A DNA stretch of 64,000 bases, taken from positions 186,001-250,000 of the forward strand of contig NZ_FNVR01000003.1 of the NCBI RefSeq assembly GCF_900108085.1, in the 5' to 3' direction. Below, piece after piece: positions 36,002 to 45,119 of the stretch. Position 1 is the stretch's first letter, and every line of letters begins with the position of its first letter. The position numbers and the translations under genes were made by a program. The notes beneath the pieces were generated by a model. That model did not search any database and was not told the DNA's origin. It saw nothing but the letters and a program-made list of their open reading frames with translations. The stretch is from Algoriphagus boritolerans DSM 17298 = JCM 18970 (GTDB lineage: Bacteria; Bacteroidota; Bacteroidia; Cytophagales; Cyclobacteriaceae).

Positions 36002-39000
36002 TCATTCAAATCTTCTTCTTAGGTTACCGAGGTAAGTGACCAAATCCCGGATATCGCGCTTACTCAATTGATCTCCCATGGCCGGCATACTTGAAGGAGC
36101 CAATTGGGTAGATTTGATATCCTTCCGTGGAACTAATTTTTCTTCTGTTCCAACCTTGACAGTCACTCCCTCGGGAAGATCAGTCATCAAAGTCCCGGAA
36201 ATACTTTCACCGGAATTCAGCTCCAACGTCACAAATCCATACCCCGGCGCTAATCTTTTGCTTGGTTCGACCAGGGCTATCAGCAGTTCCTCCTTGGAAA
36301 GTACATTTCCGATACCGTCTAGGGCAGGCCCTGCATTCCCTCCCATATCATTGTAAGCATGGCAGCGAATACACTGTGCGGTTTGATTTTCGAAAAATAT
36401 ATTTCTCCCTCTTCGACTGTTGCCCTCTGCCAATGCCCCTGCATATTTTTTCCAGGGTTCGTCTCCTGCCCTTTTATCCAAAAGGGAGGTAAACTCAGCT
36501 TTCAATTCGGATGATTCGGTTTGGGTTATGGCTTCTTCCAGTTCGATCCAAGTCCCTTCAGGCAGCTTTCCGTCATCAAAGTCTGCCAAAATTTGTTTCC
36601 AAACAGGCAAATCTTTGCTTCCTTCCAAAGAGGCTAAAGTAAGCAAGGCTGTTTGCTTCTCGGGAACTGTCCGATTCTGAATGATATCCGTCAATAGGAT
36701 GACTTTTTGATCCTTAGGAAGGCTGGTCTCAGCCAATAATGCCAACCCTGCCACTCTTACCGATTGGGAATTATCACTCATGGCTTGGGAAATTGCTTCA
36801 CCAAGATTCGAAGCATTTAGTGCCATTATTGAATTTAAAGCCTGAATCTTCACTTGATCAGAGGGATCAGATTTCAACTTTGACAGTAACAGACCAGCAA
36901 CATCGACCATACCAAGTTTCCCGGCAGCTTTGACAGATTCCAATCTGAGCGACTCTTGTCTGCTATCCATTTGCGCAATCAAAACCGGCTTCACCTGATC
37001 ACGGATCAATGCAGGATCTCGGGTGACTTCTCCCCGATACCTTCCATCCACACGATCAAGCAACGAAGGCTTTGCCCATGTTCCAATCGCAGCCAAAACT
37101 TCTGTTTTTAAGGCTTCAGGGGAATTTGTCTTACCTAAATAGGCGATGAGGTGATTTAGATTTTCCTCCTTTCCTACGCGCTGATTAGCGCTGATTGCTC
37201 TTCGGATAAGGGGTTCATTTTGGAATGGAGTTGTACTCAATAAAGCTCCTAATGCCGGTAAAGCAGCAGGAACAGAAAAATCATCGTGAATCGCTCTTGC
37301 GGCTTCTGTCACGATCAATTCCTCAGAATCTGAAAGAAAACGAACCAATTCAGGCGATTCCAATCTTCTCAAAGCCAGGACTGCTCCCATTCGCACTGCT
37401 TTGGAGGAATGGGTGGAAAGTCCAGCCAAAACATCCACTTTACCAATTCTGGAAAGTGCCAAACTTGCAGCGTGACGAAGGTAAGCGTCCTCATCCTTGT
37501 TTTCTTCCAAAAGTGTGATCAAAGGCTGAATAGCATCCGCATTCGCAGTCCTTCCCAAGGCTTCGGCTGAAAAAAAGCGAACCCTTGGATTTTGATCTTT
37601 CAATCCAGCGATCAACTCTGATCCGGCTTTCCCATATTTGATATCCCCAATCCACTTTGCAGCCTGAGCTTTGATCTCAGCATCTGAATCCTTCAATAAG
37701 GGAACAAGGGCATCGGCAAAGGACATGTCATCCATTCTGGCCAATTGACTCAAACCTACTATAGCATGAACACGAGCCAATTGATTACTCTTATCCTGAA
37801 TGACTTCCTCGAAAATAGCGGCACCTTTTTTACCACGCTTGACGAGTTCAAATTGCGCTTTTCTTCGGATCCGCTGATCCACGAAATAAAGTTTTGGCTT
37901 AAGATCTGTTTCAGAAAGTGTCTGGTAATCAACCTGTAATTCAGCTTCAGTCAGTTTCTGGAGTTCCCATCCTGCGGCAGATTCATCCTTTAGAGTCCAA
38001 ACTCTACCGTAGTTTTTATCATCCCAGCCGGTAATAAAATCGGCCATGTATAAGGTGCCATCGGGACCAAAATCCAAACCGGTAGCCAAAAGTCCACCTA
38101 GGATTTTTTCTGTTTTAGTTAATTCAAAAGAGGCTCCTTTTGGCTGAAGTTGAAAAGCATGTACACCGGAATTTGTCGGATTGCCAACAAACTCAGCGAC
38201 GAAAAAGTGGTCTTTCCATCGCTCTCCCAGTCCGGTTCCCGGATTGAAAACCATCCCTGTGGGTCCATTGACGTAGTTTTGAATACATGGGGTGATATAG
38301 GCAGCCTGACCTTCCCAACGTGGCAGGTAAAGCTTTTCATCCATCCAGACCTTATAGGTGTTGTTATCCGGATCCCGATATTTCCCAAACTGCCAGTTGA
38401 TTCTCCAACCCGAATCGGAACCATTGGTCAAATACACCAAGCGCTCCCGTTCCCCGGCATGATCGCCATCGTTGTCTACTGAAATCAGATTATTGAATTG
38501 GTCAAAAGTAAACTCATGGGTATTTCTCACGCCCATGGCAAAAATTTCAAAATCACTTCCATCAGGATTGGCCCGGGCTATTACCCCACGGTTGGGATAT
38601 TTCCATTCTGTTCCGTCAGGACCTTTTCCGTTAAAGCCGATATCTCCGATTCCCCAGTAGATTCTACCGTCAGGGCCCATTTTGATCCCTGACATTCCAT
38701 GGCCTCCGAAACCAATATGGATTCCATAGCCGGTGGACAGGGATGTTTTTTCATCCATGATCCCATCTCCATTGGTATCTAGTAGTTTCCATAGATCAGG
38801 ACCTACCGCCACATACAGCGCATCATCGGTTTTCATAAGTCCACCGGCGACATCAGTCACCTCATCGTTGAAGTCTTGCATCATGATCTGAGACCAATCG
38901 GCATAGCCATCCCCATCGGTGTCTTTGAGCTTGACTACTTCATTTTTCTCCAAAGTCAAATCTCTCCAATCATGAGATCCGTCTCCGTTCAGATCAGCTA

Positions 39001-39418
39001 GCCAAGTGTTTTCGGAAGACCGTTCCGGCGAAAGTTCATCCCGAAGAAACGCCCGCTTATCCTCGATGGTCTGTAGCCCTATGGATCGGATCTCCCAACT
39101 TTGATGTCCGCGAATGTCAAATTCGGAATTATTTCTCCGGGGTGATCGGGAGTAAAATACCTCACCCTTTTCGTTGACTTGGATGGAAATGGGATCTTTT
39201 ACTAAGGAATCCACTGCCCAAACTGACAGCGTCAGACCATCCATCACCAGGGGATTGATTGATTTCACTGCGGCTTCAGCCAAGGGGAAAATTTCTTCTT
39301 TGGTGAGTGTTTTGATCCGAAGATCAACAGGTTCTTGCTTCTTGCAGGAGCTAACCAAGGTTGAAACTCCCAGCACTATTGCCAGAGAAAAAGCGAATTG
39401 AATTTTGGGTTTGAGCAT
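36002..39418 (-). CDS. Lipoprotein with sugar-dehydrogenase-type propeller, HEAT repeats and C-terminal cytochrome c (PVC-type haem-binding) domain
   Basis: 1138 residues from the ATG at 39418 (MLKPKIQFAFSLAIVLGVST, continuing LVSSCKK, a lipobox). The 27 extra upstream codons are not credible. Order: calcium-binding-like D-x-D/N-G-D loops (LADLNGDGSHDW, DTDGDGYADW, DTNGDGIMDE); a PQQ/glucose dehydrogenase-like propeller to ~residue 520; about ten HEAT-like repeats (~540-990); and a c-type cytochrome with C-I-R-C-H (AQCIRCHAYNDMGGNAGPAL), with Met ligand candidates near the end (SSMPAMGDQLS). Such membrane-bound dehydrogenases oxidise sugars or alcohols in the periplasm and pass electrons to the respiratory chain. 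Natural substrate unknown. Confidence 0.88.
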   Translation of the reverse strand: MLKPKIQFAFSLAIVLGVSTLVSSCKKQEPVDLRIKTLTKEEIFPLAEAAVKSINPLVMDGLTLSVWAVDSLVKDPISIQVNEKGEVFYSRSPRRNNSEFDIRGHQSWEIRSIGLQTIEDKRAFLRDELSPERSSENTWLADLNGDGSHDWRDLTLEKNEVVKLKDTDGDGYADWSQIMMQDFNDEVTDVAGGLMKTDDALYVAVGPDLWKLLDTNGDGIMDEKTSLSTGYGIHIGFGGHGMSGIKMGPDGRIYWGIGDIGFNGKGPDGTEWKYPNRGVIARANPDGSDFEIFAMGVRNTHEFTFDQFNNLISVDNDGDHAGERERLVYLTNGSDSGWRINWQFGKYRDPDNNTYKVWMDEKLYLPRWEGQAAYITPCIQNYVNGPTGMVFNPGTGLGERWKDHFFVAEFVGNPTNSGVHAFQLQPKGASFELTKTEKILGGLLATGLDFGPDGTLYMADFITGWDDKNYGRVWTLKDESAAGWELQKLTEAELQVDYQTLSETDLKPKLYFVDQRIRRKAQFELVKRGKKGAAIFEEVIQDKSNQLARVHAIVGLSQLARMDDMSFADALVPLLKDSDAEIKAQAAKWIGDIKYGKAGSELIAGLKDQNPRVRFFSAEALGRTANADAIQPLITLLEENKDEDAYLRHAASLALSRIGKVDVLAGLSTHSSKAVRMGAVLALRRLESPELVRFLSDSEELIVTEAARAIHDDFSVPAALPALGALLSTTPFQNEPLIRRAISANQRVGKEENLNHLIAYLGKTNSPEALKTEVLAAIGTWAKPSLLDRVDGRYRGEVTRDPALIRDQVKPVLIAQMDSRQESLRLESVKAAGKLGMVDVAGLLLSKLKSDPSDQVKIQALNSIMALNASNLGEAISQAMSDNSQSVRVAGLALLAETSLPKDQKVILLTDIIQNRTVPEKQTALLTLASLEGSKDLPVWKQILADFDDGKLPEGTWIELEEAITQTESSELKAEFTSLLDKRAGDEPWKKYAGALAEGNSRRGRNIFFENQTAQCIRCHAYNDMGGNAGPALDGIGNVLSKEELLIALVEPSKRLAPGYGFVTLELNSGESISGTLMTDLPEGVTVKVGTEEKLVPRKDIKSTQLAPSSMPAMGDQLSKRDIRDLVTYLGNLRRRFE

Positions 39419-39486
39419 GGAGTAGGTTGATTCAAACCTCCAAAATAGAAAAAATGAAAATCGTTTGCCCGCCGTTGATATAAATG

Positions 39487-39523
39487 CTGCAAAAAACAAA
39501 AATCCCGATCAAGGACCGGGACT
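39487..39523 (-). terminator. Terminator for the tRNA-Glu transcript
   Basis: On the minus strand, stem TCCCG / CGGGA (39521-39517 and 39507-39503) is followed by ATTTTTGTTTTTT. It lies ~75 bases beyond the promoter-distal tRNA-Glu gene and before the start of the cytochrome lipoprotein. Confidence 0.6.
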
Positions 39524-39597
39524 TTGTTCACTTTAACCACTAACAACCATAAAACAAAAATGACATTAACTGTAAGAATGTAGTTCTTAAAGTCAAG

Positions 39598-39669
39598 TAG
39601 TCGGTACGGGAATCGAACCCGTGTTTTATCCGTGAAAGGGATACGTCCTAACCCCTAGACGAACCGACC
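39598..39669 (-). tRNA. tRNA-Glu (anticodon TTC)
   Basis: A 72-base cloverleaf on the minus strand. The acceptor is GGTCGGT pairing with ACCGACT (a G-U closing pair), the anticodon loop is CTTTCAC (TTC), the T-arm has GGTTCGATTCC, and the discriminator is A. CCA is not encoded. It is identical to the copy at 39727-39798. Confidence 0.95.
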
Positions 39670-39726
39670 CTAATATTTAAAAATTTCAAGTATACTGATA
39701 TAACTTATTGACAATCAGTAATTAAG

Positions 39727-39798
39727 TAGTCGGTACGGGAATCGAACCCGTGTTTTATCCGTGAAAGGGATACGTCCTAACCCCTAGACGAACCGACC
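39727..39798 (-). tRNA. tRNA-Glu (anticodon TTC), second identical copy
   Basis: Same 72 bases as the neighbouring gene, 57 bases away. The two probably form one transcript and arose by tandem duplication. CCA not encoded. Confidence 0.95.
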
Positions 39799-39983
39799 GT
39801 GAAAATCCCCGAAAAACGTGCTTTTCCGAAAGGTTGTGCAAATATAGCTGGTCAGATTTACAAAGCCAAAATCACCACAAAAATTTCTTTGGGAATTGCC
39901 GTATAAACCTGAACCAAAGCCTTAAAATTTTGCTTTAAAAAGTCGAGAATACTAATTTAATTTCGGTTTTAGAATAACCTACC

Positions 39984-40997
39984 ATGCTAAACCAAACGCC
40001 AATTACAAAAATTGCTATCAATGGATTCGGGCGGATCGGCAGATATACAGCCAAGCTTCTTTTTCAAAATCCCAAATTCCAACTGGTCGCAATTAATGAT
40101 CTTGCCGAATCCACTGCAATTGCCCATTTATTAAAATACGATTCCGTTCATGGGAAATTTGAAGGGAAAGTCACGCTGGATCAAAACGTACTTTCTATAA
40201 ATGATGAGCCAATTCAGCTTTTCTCCAAATCCAATCCGGAGGAGTTACCCTGGAAGGAACTGGGCATTGACCTGGTCATCGAATGTACCGGGAAGTTTAC
40301 CAGCCGATCCGGAGCTGAAAAACACCTGAAGGCAGGAGCCAGGAAAGTAATCATTTCCGCTCCCGTTAAGGAAGATAGCATCCCTATGGTAGTCTTAGGG
40401 ATAAATGACAACATCCTAAAAGGAACTGAAACGATTATTTCCAATGCTTCTTGCACGACCAACTGTCTGGCTCCGATGATTCAGGTGTTGGAGGATCGTT
40501 TTGGAGTGATCAAAGGCTTTGCCTCCACGGTGCATTCCTATACCAACGATCAAAATCTCCACGATGCCCCGCATCGGGACCTTCGTCGTGCCAGAGCAGC
40601 GGCCTATTCCATCATTCCCACCACAACCAACGCAGGAATTGCCCTGGACCGTATTTTACCAAAACTAGCCGGTAGAATAGAAGCATCTGCCATGCGTGTA
40701 CCCGTACCGGATGGTTCGCTGACAGATTTAATTGTCGAGCTGAACCACGAAGTCACAGCTGAGCAAATCAACAATGCTTATAAAGAAGCGGAAAATGGGA
40801 AGCTGAAGGGTTTTTTGCAAGTAGAATCAGACCCGATTGTCTCTATGGATATTTTAGGGAATTCAAATTCCTGTATCATTGACGAAGCGCTAACTTCAGC
40901 CAAAGGAAATTTGGTAAAAGTGGTAGGCTGGTACGATAATGAATCCGGATATGCCCATCGCCTAATTAACTTGGCAGAGAAAATCTTCCAGTTTTGA
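39984..40997 (+). CDS. gap: Type I glyceraldehyde-3-phosphate dehydrogenase
   Basis: 337 residues. The Rossmann start INGFGRIGR (8-16) binds NAD(P). The catalytic cysteine lies in SNASCTTNCLAP, followed by HSYTNDQ with the catalytic-pair histidine, and the C-terminal block WYDNESGYAHR is intact. It interconverts glyceraldehyde-3-phosphate and 1,3-bisphosphoglycerate in glycolysis/gluconeogenesis. It could equally be a second, specialised paralogue. It converges on the VOC gene with one base between stop codons. Confidence 0.95.
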   Translation: MLNQTPITKIAINGFGRIGRYTAKLLFQNPKFQLVAINDLAESTAIAHLLKYDSVHGKFEGKVTLDQNVLSINDEPIQLFSKSNPEELPWKELGIDLVIECTGKFTSRSGAEKHLKAGARKVIISAPVKEDSIPMVVLGINDNILKGTETIISNASCTTNCLAPMIQVLEDRFGVIKGFASTVHSYTNDQNLHDAPHRDLRRARAAAYSIIPTTTNAGIALDRILPKLAGRIEASAMRVPVPDGSLTDLIVELNHEVTAEQINNAYKEAENGKLKGFLQVESDPIVSMDILGNSNSCIIDEALTSAKGNLVKVVGWYDNESGYAHRLINLAEKIFQF

Positions 40998-40998
40998 A

Positions 40999-42069
40999 CT
41001 ATGCTTTCACCCGATTCAAAGCCAAGAGCCTGACCAAAAATTTTGGCAGGTTCTTTTTTGGGTCTCGTTTTTTAAGATTTAAGTAAAGATTCCATTTCTG
41101 TAGAATTGGCACCCGATGTGTCTCCACAAATTCAATCAAAGTCTGATCACAATCTTCCAGGTATCCAAAATGGCCTGATGCACTCCCCATGTCAAAACTA
41201 TCCTGACTATCAACTGTAAATGGAAAGCCTGCTTCTGCTGCTTTTTTCTTCAGATTCTGCATGCCGTTCACATCCAGGCAGCAGTGAATAAAACCTAAAT
41301 CTCCCCAAAGCCGATCCTTAAAAATAGGTCTTCCAGTTCGCTCTTTTACCTCGATCAATTCGATCTGAGCAGGACAAAGCAAAGCTCCAAAAGCCCCTGG
41401 ATTGCATCCTTTGGGCATAGAAAGTAAGGCCCGCTTAAATGTCAGATTTTCCCCTGGAATTTCGGGATAGACTCCCTCTTCTTTATAGTTAAGCCTAGAA
41501 AACCCTAAAATATCCCGATACAGCGGAATGGATTTTTCCAAATCCGAGACACCGATCATTACTCCCAAAACACCTCCCGTGGGTGAGGAATTTTCCAAAA
41601 ACCAATCGTTGGCCTCTACGACCTGGAACACATTATCAAAAGGATCTTTGAGAAAAAAGGCATTGACTCCATTTGGAGTTTTGGATATCGGTGAAAGCAT
41701 TTCGGCACCAAGTTTTTCCAAATGATTAAAAGCTCTGTTGATGTCACGAACACGGATTTTGACTGCATAAATCCCTAAATCACCCGGCAAAATTTCAAAA
41801 TCTGTGGAATTGGGAGTTCTACTGGTGAATTGCCAGATTTCAAAGCCCCCTCCACCTTGCATGTTTAGTGCCAGCACAGCATGCCTGCTTTCAGCTATTC
41901 CGTTGGTATATCGGGTCATCAGGTTGGCAGTAGCCTCATCCTCAAAAACCGGCACATCCATAGAAAAAGCCTTACGGTACCATGACCAAGCTTTGTGAAC
42001 ATCTTTTACACCTATTCCTATTTGTTGAATGCCATTGATCTGGTAATACTTATCAGGTGTTTGACCCAT
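40999..42069 (-). CDS. VOC-superfamily protein with two glyoxalase-type domains
   Basis: 356 residues from the ATG at 42069 (MGQTPDKYYQ). Two VOC modules are visible: residues ~8-140 (QQIGIGVKDVHKAWSWYRKAF, FFLKDPFDNVFQVVE) and ~150-300 (GVMIGVSDLEKSIPLYRDILGF, SGHFGYLEDCDQTLIEFVE). VOC enzymes are metal-dependent dioxygenases, lyases or resistance proteins. Its start overlaps the end of the TIGR04283 glycosyltransferase by 17 bases, so it belongs to the same operon as the arsenosugar genes. Whether it takes part in that pathway is unknown. The substrate cannot be named. Confidence 0.75.
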   Translation of the reverse strand: MGQTPDKYYQINGIQQIGIGVKDVHKAWSWYRKAFSMDVPVFEDEATANLMTRYTNGIAESRHAVLALNMQGGGGFEIWQFTSRTPNSTDFEILPGDLGIYAVKIRVRDINRAFNHLEKLGAEMLSPISKTPNGVNAFFLKDPFDNVFQVVEANDWFLENSSPTGGVLGVMIGVSDLEKSIPLYRDILGFSRLNYKEEGVYPEIPGENLTFKRALLSMPKGCNPGAFGALLCPAQIELIEVKERTGRPIFKDRLWGDLGFIHCCLDVNGMQNLKKKAAEAGFPFTVDSQDSFDMGSASGHFGYLEDCDQTLIEFVETHRVPILQKWNLYLNLKKRDPKKNLPKFLVRLLALNRVKA

Positions 42070-42757
42070 TTTGCAGTAGTAAAGTGTATGACTTTTTGAG
42101 CTTTTCCGGAGCAACTCCAAGGTGAAAGAGCGTAAACACGTATAGGTTGGCAAGCTGAACCCATAGCCAAGAATTTTTCCTATACTTCCTAGCTGACACT
42201 GTCATCGCCTTCGGAATGATATAAAACCTTGTTTTTCTTTTGATTCGTTTGACTAATTCAAAGTCCTCCATCAGACAAAATTTGGTGTCATATCCGCCTA
42301 AAGTATTGAAAAAATCACTGGTTATAAACAAGGTCTGATCCCCTCCTCCAGAAAAAGGCCCATTGAAGCGAGTAAACCACGAATTTAACTTTAATAAAAA
42401 AGTTTCAGAATCAAATCTGTACCGAAAACATCCTGCTTTGTATCCCTTGACCAGGGCGATTTGAAGATCCTCTGCAAATGACAAAACAGGTCTCGTATCC
42501 GCATGAACAAAAAATAAGGTATTGCCTTTAGCATGAGCTGCTCCCAGGTTCATTTGTACAGCGCGTGATTTGATTTCGGAATTAATCACTTGGGCTCCTA
42601 AACTGGCCGCTATCCGGCAGGTTTCATCATTACTCCCCCCATCGACCACAATCACTTCAGAGATAAACCCACCCCCTTGTTTCAGCAAATACGGAATCAA
42701 CTCTCGGATATTTTCAGCTTCATTCAAGGTTGGAATGATCACTGACAACTTCATCAT
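42053..42757 (-). CDS. TIGR04283-type family 2 glycosyltransferase of arsenosugar clusters
   Basis: 234 residues from the ATG at 42757; a GTG two codons earlier is possible. The GT-A fold shows LSVIIPTLNEAENI, VVDGGSNDET (D-x-x-S), FVHADTRP (metal-binding D-x-D equivalent), GGGDQTLFI and LMEDFELVKRI. This is the TIGR04283 pattern of arsenosugar-associated glycosyltransferases, thought to act with TIGR04282 and ArsS/ArsM in building arsenic-containing ribosides. The gene sits between the DUF6134-like gene (stop 5 bases before) and the VOC gene. The precise sugar donor is not known. Confidence 0.85.
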   Translation of the reverse strand: MMKLSVIIPTLNEAENIRELIPYLLKQGGGFISEVIVVDGGSNDETCRIAASLGAQVINSEIKSRAVQMNLGAAHAKGNTLFFVHADTRPVLSFAEDLQIALVKGYKAGCFRYRFDSETFLLKLNSWFTRFNGPFSGGGDQTLFITSDFFNTLGGYDTKFCLMEDFELVKRIKRKTRFYIIPKAMTVSARKYRKNSWLWVQLANLYVFTLFHLGVAPEKLKKSYTLLLQNGSNT

Positions 42758-42762
42758 TTTCA

Positions 42763-43410
42763 CTACTCCACTAATTTGATCACATAATTTTTAATCGGAC
42801 TCTCCATTTCTGCCAGTACCATCACCCCGTTTTTGTAGTAATATTTGTTGGTATTCCCGTTGATGGTCACTTCATAGCCATTGTTTTCGATCTTTTTCAC
42901 TTTAGAAACAAGCCCGTAAACTTCTGCCAAGGAATTCTCACCTCCTTTTGGCTCATGAAAGAAAAGCATGGAACCACTGAGGTAAAGAGGATCATTGATT
43001 GGCTTTTTATTTTCAAACTTATACGTCGCTGCATCTACGGTGTAAAACTGACCATTCCATTTCAACTCCGACCTGAAATCACCTTTATTGCTCGTAGAAA
43101 AGCTTCTAGACCAAACGATCTGATTGTTTAGAAGCCTGGTATCCACATTAAAGTCAACATTTACTTTTCCGAAAAACCAGAAGCTAACTGCACTTTTCAC
43201 CTTGTAGACTGTACTATCTCCACTTTTGGATCTGTTAGCGGTCATTTCCCCGATCTTAAATCCCAGAACAGAAACCTCATAATCCCGCTCATTTGTAAGA
43301 TTTTGAGCATTCCCAATTTGGAAAGTAAAAGCAAACAGTAACAGGGAAAGCACTAGTACCCGACTAGCAGCAACCCCCTCCGTCGTAGAAGAATGTAGAT
43401 TCCGAAACAT
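42763..43410 (-). CDS. Secreted DUF6134-like protein
   Basis: 215 residues from the ATG at 43410. That start overlaps the 3' end of arsM by 47 bases; longer starts exist but make no better signal. A hydrophobic segment VLVLSLLLFAFTFQIGNAQ (about 19-37) is a signal peptide cut after A-Q. The mature part is a beta-rich domain (VSVLGFKIGEMTANRSKSGD, TSNKGDFRSELKWNGQFY) that matches the DUF6134/DUF4442-like secreted proteins of Bacteroidota. Function unknown. The overlap with arsM puts it in the arsenosugar operon, but its relation to arsenic chemistry is unclear. Confidence 0.6.
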   Translation of the reverse strand: MFRNLHSSTTEGVAASRVLVLSLLLFAFTFQIGNAQNLTNERDYEVSVLGFKIGEMTANRSKSGDSTVYKVKSAVSFWFFGKVNVDFNVDTRLLNNQIVWSRSFSTSNKGDFRSELKWNGQFYTVDAATYKFENKKPINDPLYLSGSMLFFHEPKGGENSLAEVYGLVSKVKKIENNGYEVTINGNTNKYYYKNGVMVLAEMESPIKNYVIKLVE

Positions 43411-44335
43411 AAATATCATTTCTACCCAAGTTAGTAATAGCAGCGGCAGTTTTATCACAAATTGACAAAGGCTGATTATTCATCAAGATGTGACCTTTAT
43501 GATCGTCAAAGTATTCTTCAGTTCCAAAATAAATGGCAGCCTTTCCGGTAAAAACGCAAGGTCCATCAGCTGGCATGGGATCTTTGATGGCACATACCTC
43601 CACCGAATCCAGAAAAATCATCTCTTCAGTATCGTATTGTCCGGGGGCCAGGATCCGGTAAGGACGTTTTGCACGGATCTCCACAGTTCCAAACCCAGCA
43701 TCAGTAATCATCTTTAGGTAATCCTTCAGAGACAAAGAGCCGCTGAGACACAGTGCCCGTAGTCGGGAATCATTGCGAAGTGACTCAGGCATATGGTTTT
43801 CGGTAATCGGATCGCTTAAAACCAGTCTACCGTATGGCTTCAATACTCTGAACATCTCAGCCAAGGCTTGTTTCAAGTCTTCCTGTGTAAAAATATTGAA
43901 CAGACAATTTTGAGCAGCTACATCGATGCTGCTGTCCTCCACAGGAAGGTGAAGTGCTGTTCCTTTTCTCAATTCCACATAATCACGCTGAAACCAGGGA
44001 TTTTCATTCTCCGCAGTTGAAAGGTTTTCATCACAGGCAGCGAGCATTTCGTCCACAATGTCCACTCCAATGACACCTGCTTTTTGTCTGGAGAAGTAGG
44101 CAAACTGAAGCACTTCCATGCCTCCGCCTACACCCACGTACAAAATTTTTGGATTATTGACTAAGTCCCGAGGATGGACCGTACTTCCACAGCCATAGTT
44201 CATTTCCTGCATAATCTTCGGAATGCGAAGTTCCGGTAGTTGCCAAATCGGCGTAGTGGTACAGCATAGACCCACATCAGGTTTCAGTGCGGCTTGCTTG
44301 TAAACGTCCACAGTCGTATCGAGGTAATTATTCAT
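43364..44335 (-). CDS. arsM: Arsenosugar-type arsenite S-adenosylmethionine methyltransferase
   Basis: 323 residues. The class I methyltransferase loop is ILYVGVGGGMEVLQF (64-78), with acidic strand GVIGVDIVDEM. Cysteines expected for As(III) coordination are present: Cys24-Cys25 (VGLCCTT), Cys49 (NYGCGS), QNCLFN and LCLSG. The C-terminus ends Gly-Gly-Gly-Cys-Cys, a typical arsenic-binding tail. ArsM methylates arsenite stepwise with SAM. In arsenosugar clusters it gives the dimethylated arsenic used by ArsS. It carries an ArsM-like TIGR04345-type arrangement rather than the shorter canonical ArsM. The downstream gene overlaps; upstream lies a repeat region. Confidence 0.92.
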   Translation of the reverse strand: MNNYLDTTVDVYKQAALKPDVGLCCTTTPIWQLPELRIPKIMQEMNYGCGSTVHPRDLVNNPKILYVGVGGGMEVLQFAYFSRQKAGVIGVDIVDEMLAACDENLSTAENENPWFQRDYVELRKGTALHLPVEDSSIDVAAQNCLFNIFTQEDLKQALAEMFRVLKPYGRLVLSDPITENHMPESLRNDSRLRALCLSGSLSLKDYLKMITDAGFGTVEIRAKRPYRILAPGQYDTEEMIFLDSVEVCAIKDPMPADGPCVFTGKAAIYFGTEEYFDDHKGHILMNNQPLSICDKTAAAITNLGRNDIYVSESTFFYDGGGCC

Positions 44336-44495
44336 CTGTTTATAATTTTTTTTTCAAAGGTCAGATGGAATCTCGCATGCATTATAATCATCCCAGTGTG
44401 TGACGATCTTCGTCATGCTCGATTTCATCTGTTTATAATTTGTTTTTCAGTTGTCAGATGGAATGCCCAAAATAATCATCCCCCTGTGTTAGAAG
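44333..44495 (-). repeat. Leader-type intergenic repeat, two tandem copies before arsM
   Basis: Unit 1 covers ~44333-44425 and unit 2 starts at ~44426. Both contain CATCTGTTTATAATT and ATGGAAT(C/G), then ATAATCATCCC and CTGTGTG or close variants, in the same order as at 51649-51743. Unit 2 runs into the 3' end of the TIGR04282 gene. Read on the minus strand, each can encode a short peptide of the type MKSSMT...DDYNA. Confidence 0.6.
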
Positions 44496-45119
44496 CCTTC
44501 TCATAGGCATTTCATGGGTGATTTTATGTTGAATATTAAATTGCTCCAAATCGGATAAAGTATCTATGTCTGATAATACTTTAAGAAATTCATATTCTAA
44601 GTTAAGCTTATCGGCTCGATCCAAGGTTGACTCAAGAACCTTCGAGGTGCTCCAGGAGATATCGTTAAACAATTCTGGAAAAAAGCTACTCATTCCCAAA
44701 AGGTAATAGCCACCGTCTCTGGCTGGACCGATTACCAAATCCACTTGTCCGAGGTTTAAAAACGCTTTTTCTATGTCATTTTTAGTCATTTCCGGACAAT
44801 CTGTACCGATGATGACCACACTTTTATAACCACTTTCGAAAAGTTGGGAAAATGCGTTACGCATCCGATCGCCCAGATTTTCTCCTGACTGAACTCGAAA
44901 TTGATAATTGGTATACTCCCCAACCGGGATTTCCGGGATGAAATCCGAGAAGAAAAGAAATTTGTCCACTTTGATGCCTCTTACCTGCTCATGAGTGTAT
45001 GCTGTGAGCCATTGGTAAATTTCCAGTGCTTTTTCATTACCTATGGATGCAGCTAGCCGGGTTTTTACTTTTCCCAATTGGGCGTTTTTCTGAAAAATGA
45101 TCAAAGCAACCTTGTTCAT
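44454..45119 (-). CDS. TIGR04282-type glycosyltransferase (DUF2064) of arsenosugar clusters
   Basis: 221 residues from the ATG at 45119, which overlaps the arsS stop by 4 bases (ATGA). Motifs: IIFQKNAQLGKVKTRLA (nucleotide-binding start of the GT-A-like DUF2064 fold), VIIGTDCPEMTKNDIEKAF and IGPARDGGYYLLGM. TIGR04282 proteins accompany ArsS and TIGR04283 in arsenosugar pathways. The last ~11 residues (TQGDDYFGHSI) derive from the intergenic repeat that begins at 44426, so the native C-terminus may have been replaced by repeat insertion. A full-length protein should still be made. Confidence 0.87.
   Translation of the reverse strand: MNKVALIIFQKNAQLGKVKTRLAASIGNEKALEIYQWLTAYTHEQVRGIKVDKFLFFSDFIPEIPVGEYTNYQFRVQSGENLGDRMRNAFSQLFESGYKSVVIIGTDCPEMTKNDIEKAFLNLGQVDLVIGPARDGGYYLLGMSSFFPELFNDISWSTSKVLESTLDRADKLNLEYEFLKVLSDIDTLSDLEQFNIQHKITHEMPMRRLLTQGDDYFGHSI

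Noticed and set aside
39419-39499. 27-codon N-terminal extension of the cytochrome lipoprotein
   Set aside because: It precedes a complete lipobox signal, is close to the tRNA terminator and has no family support.
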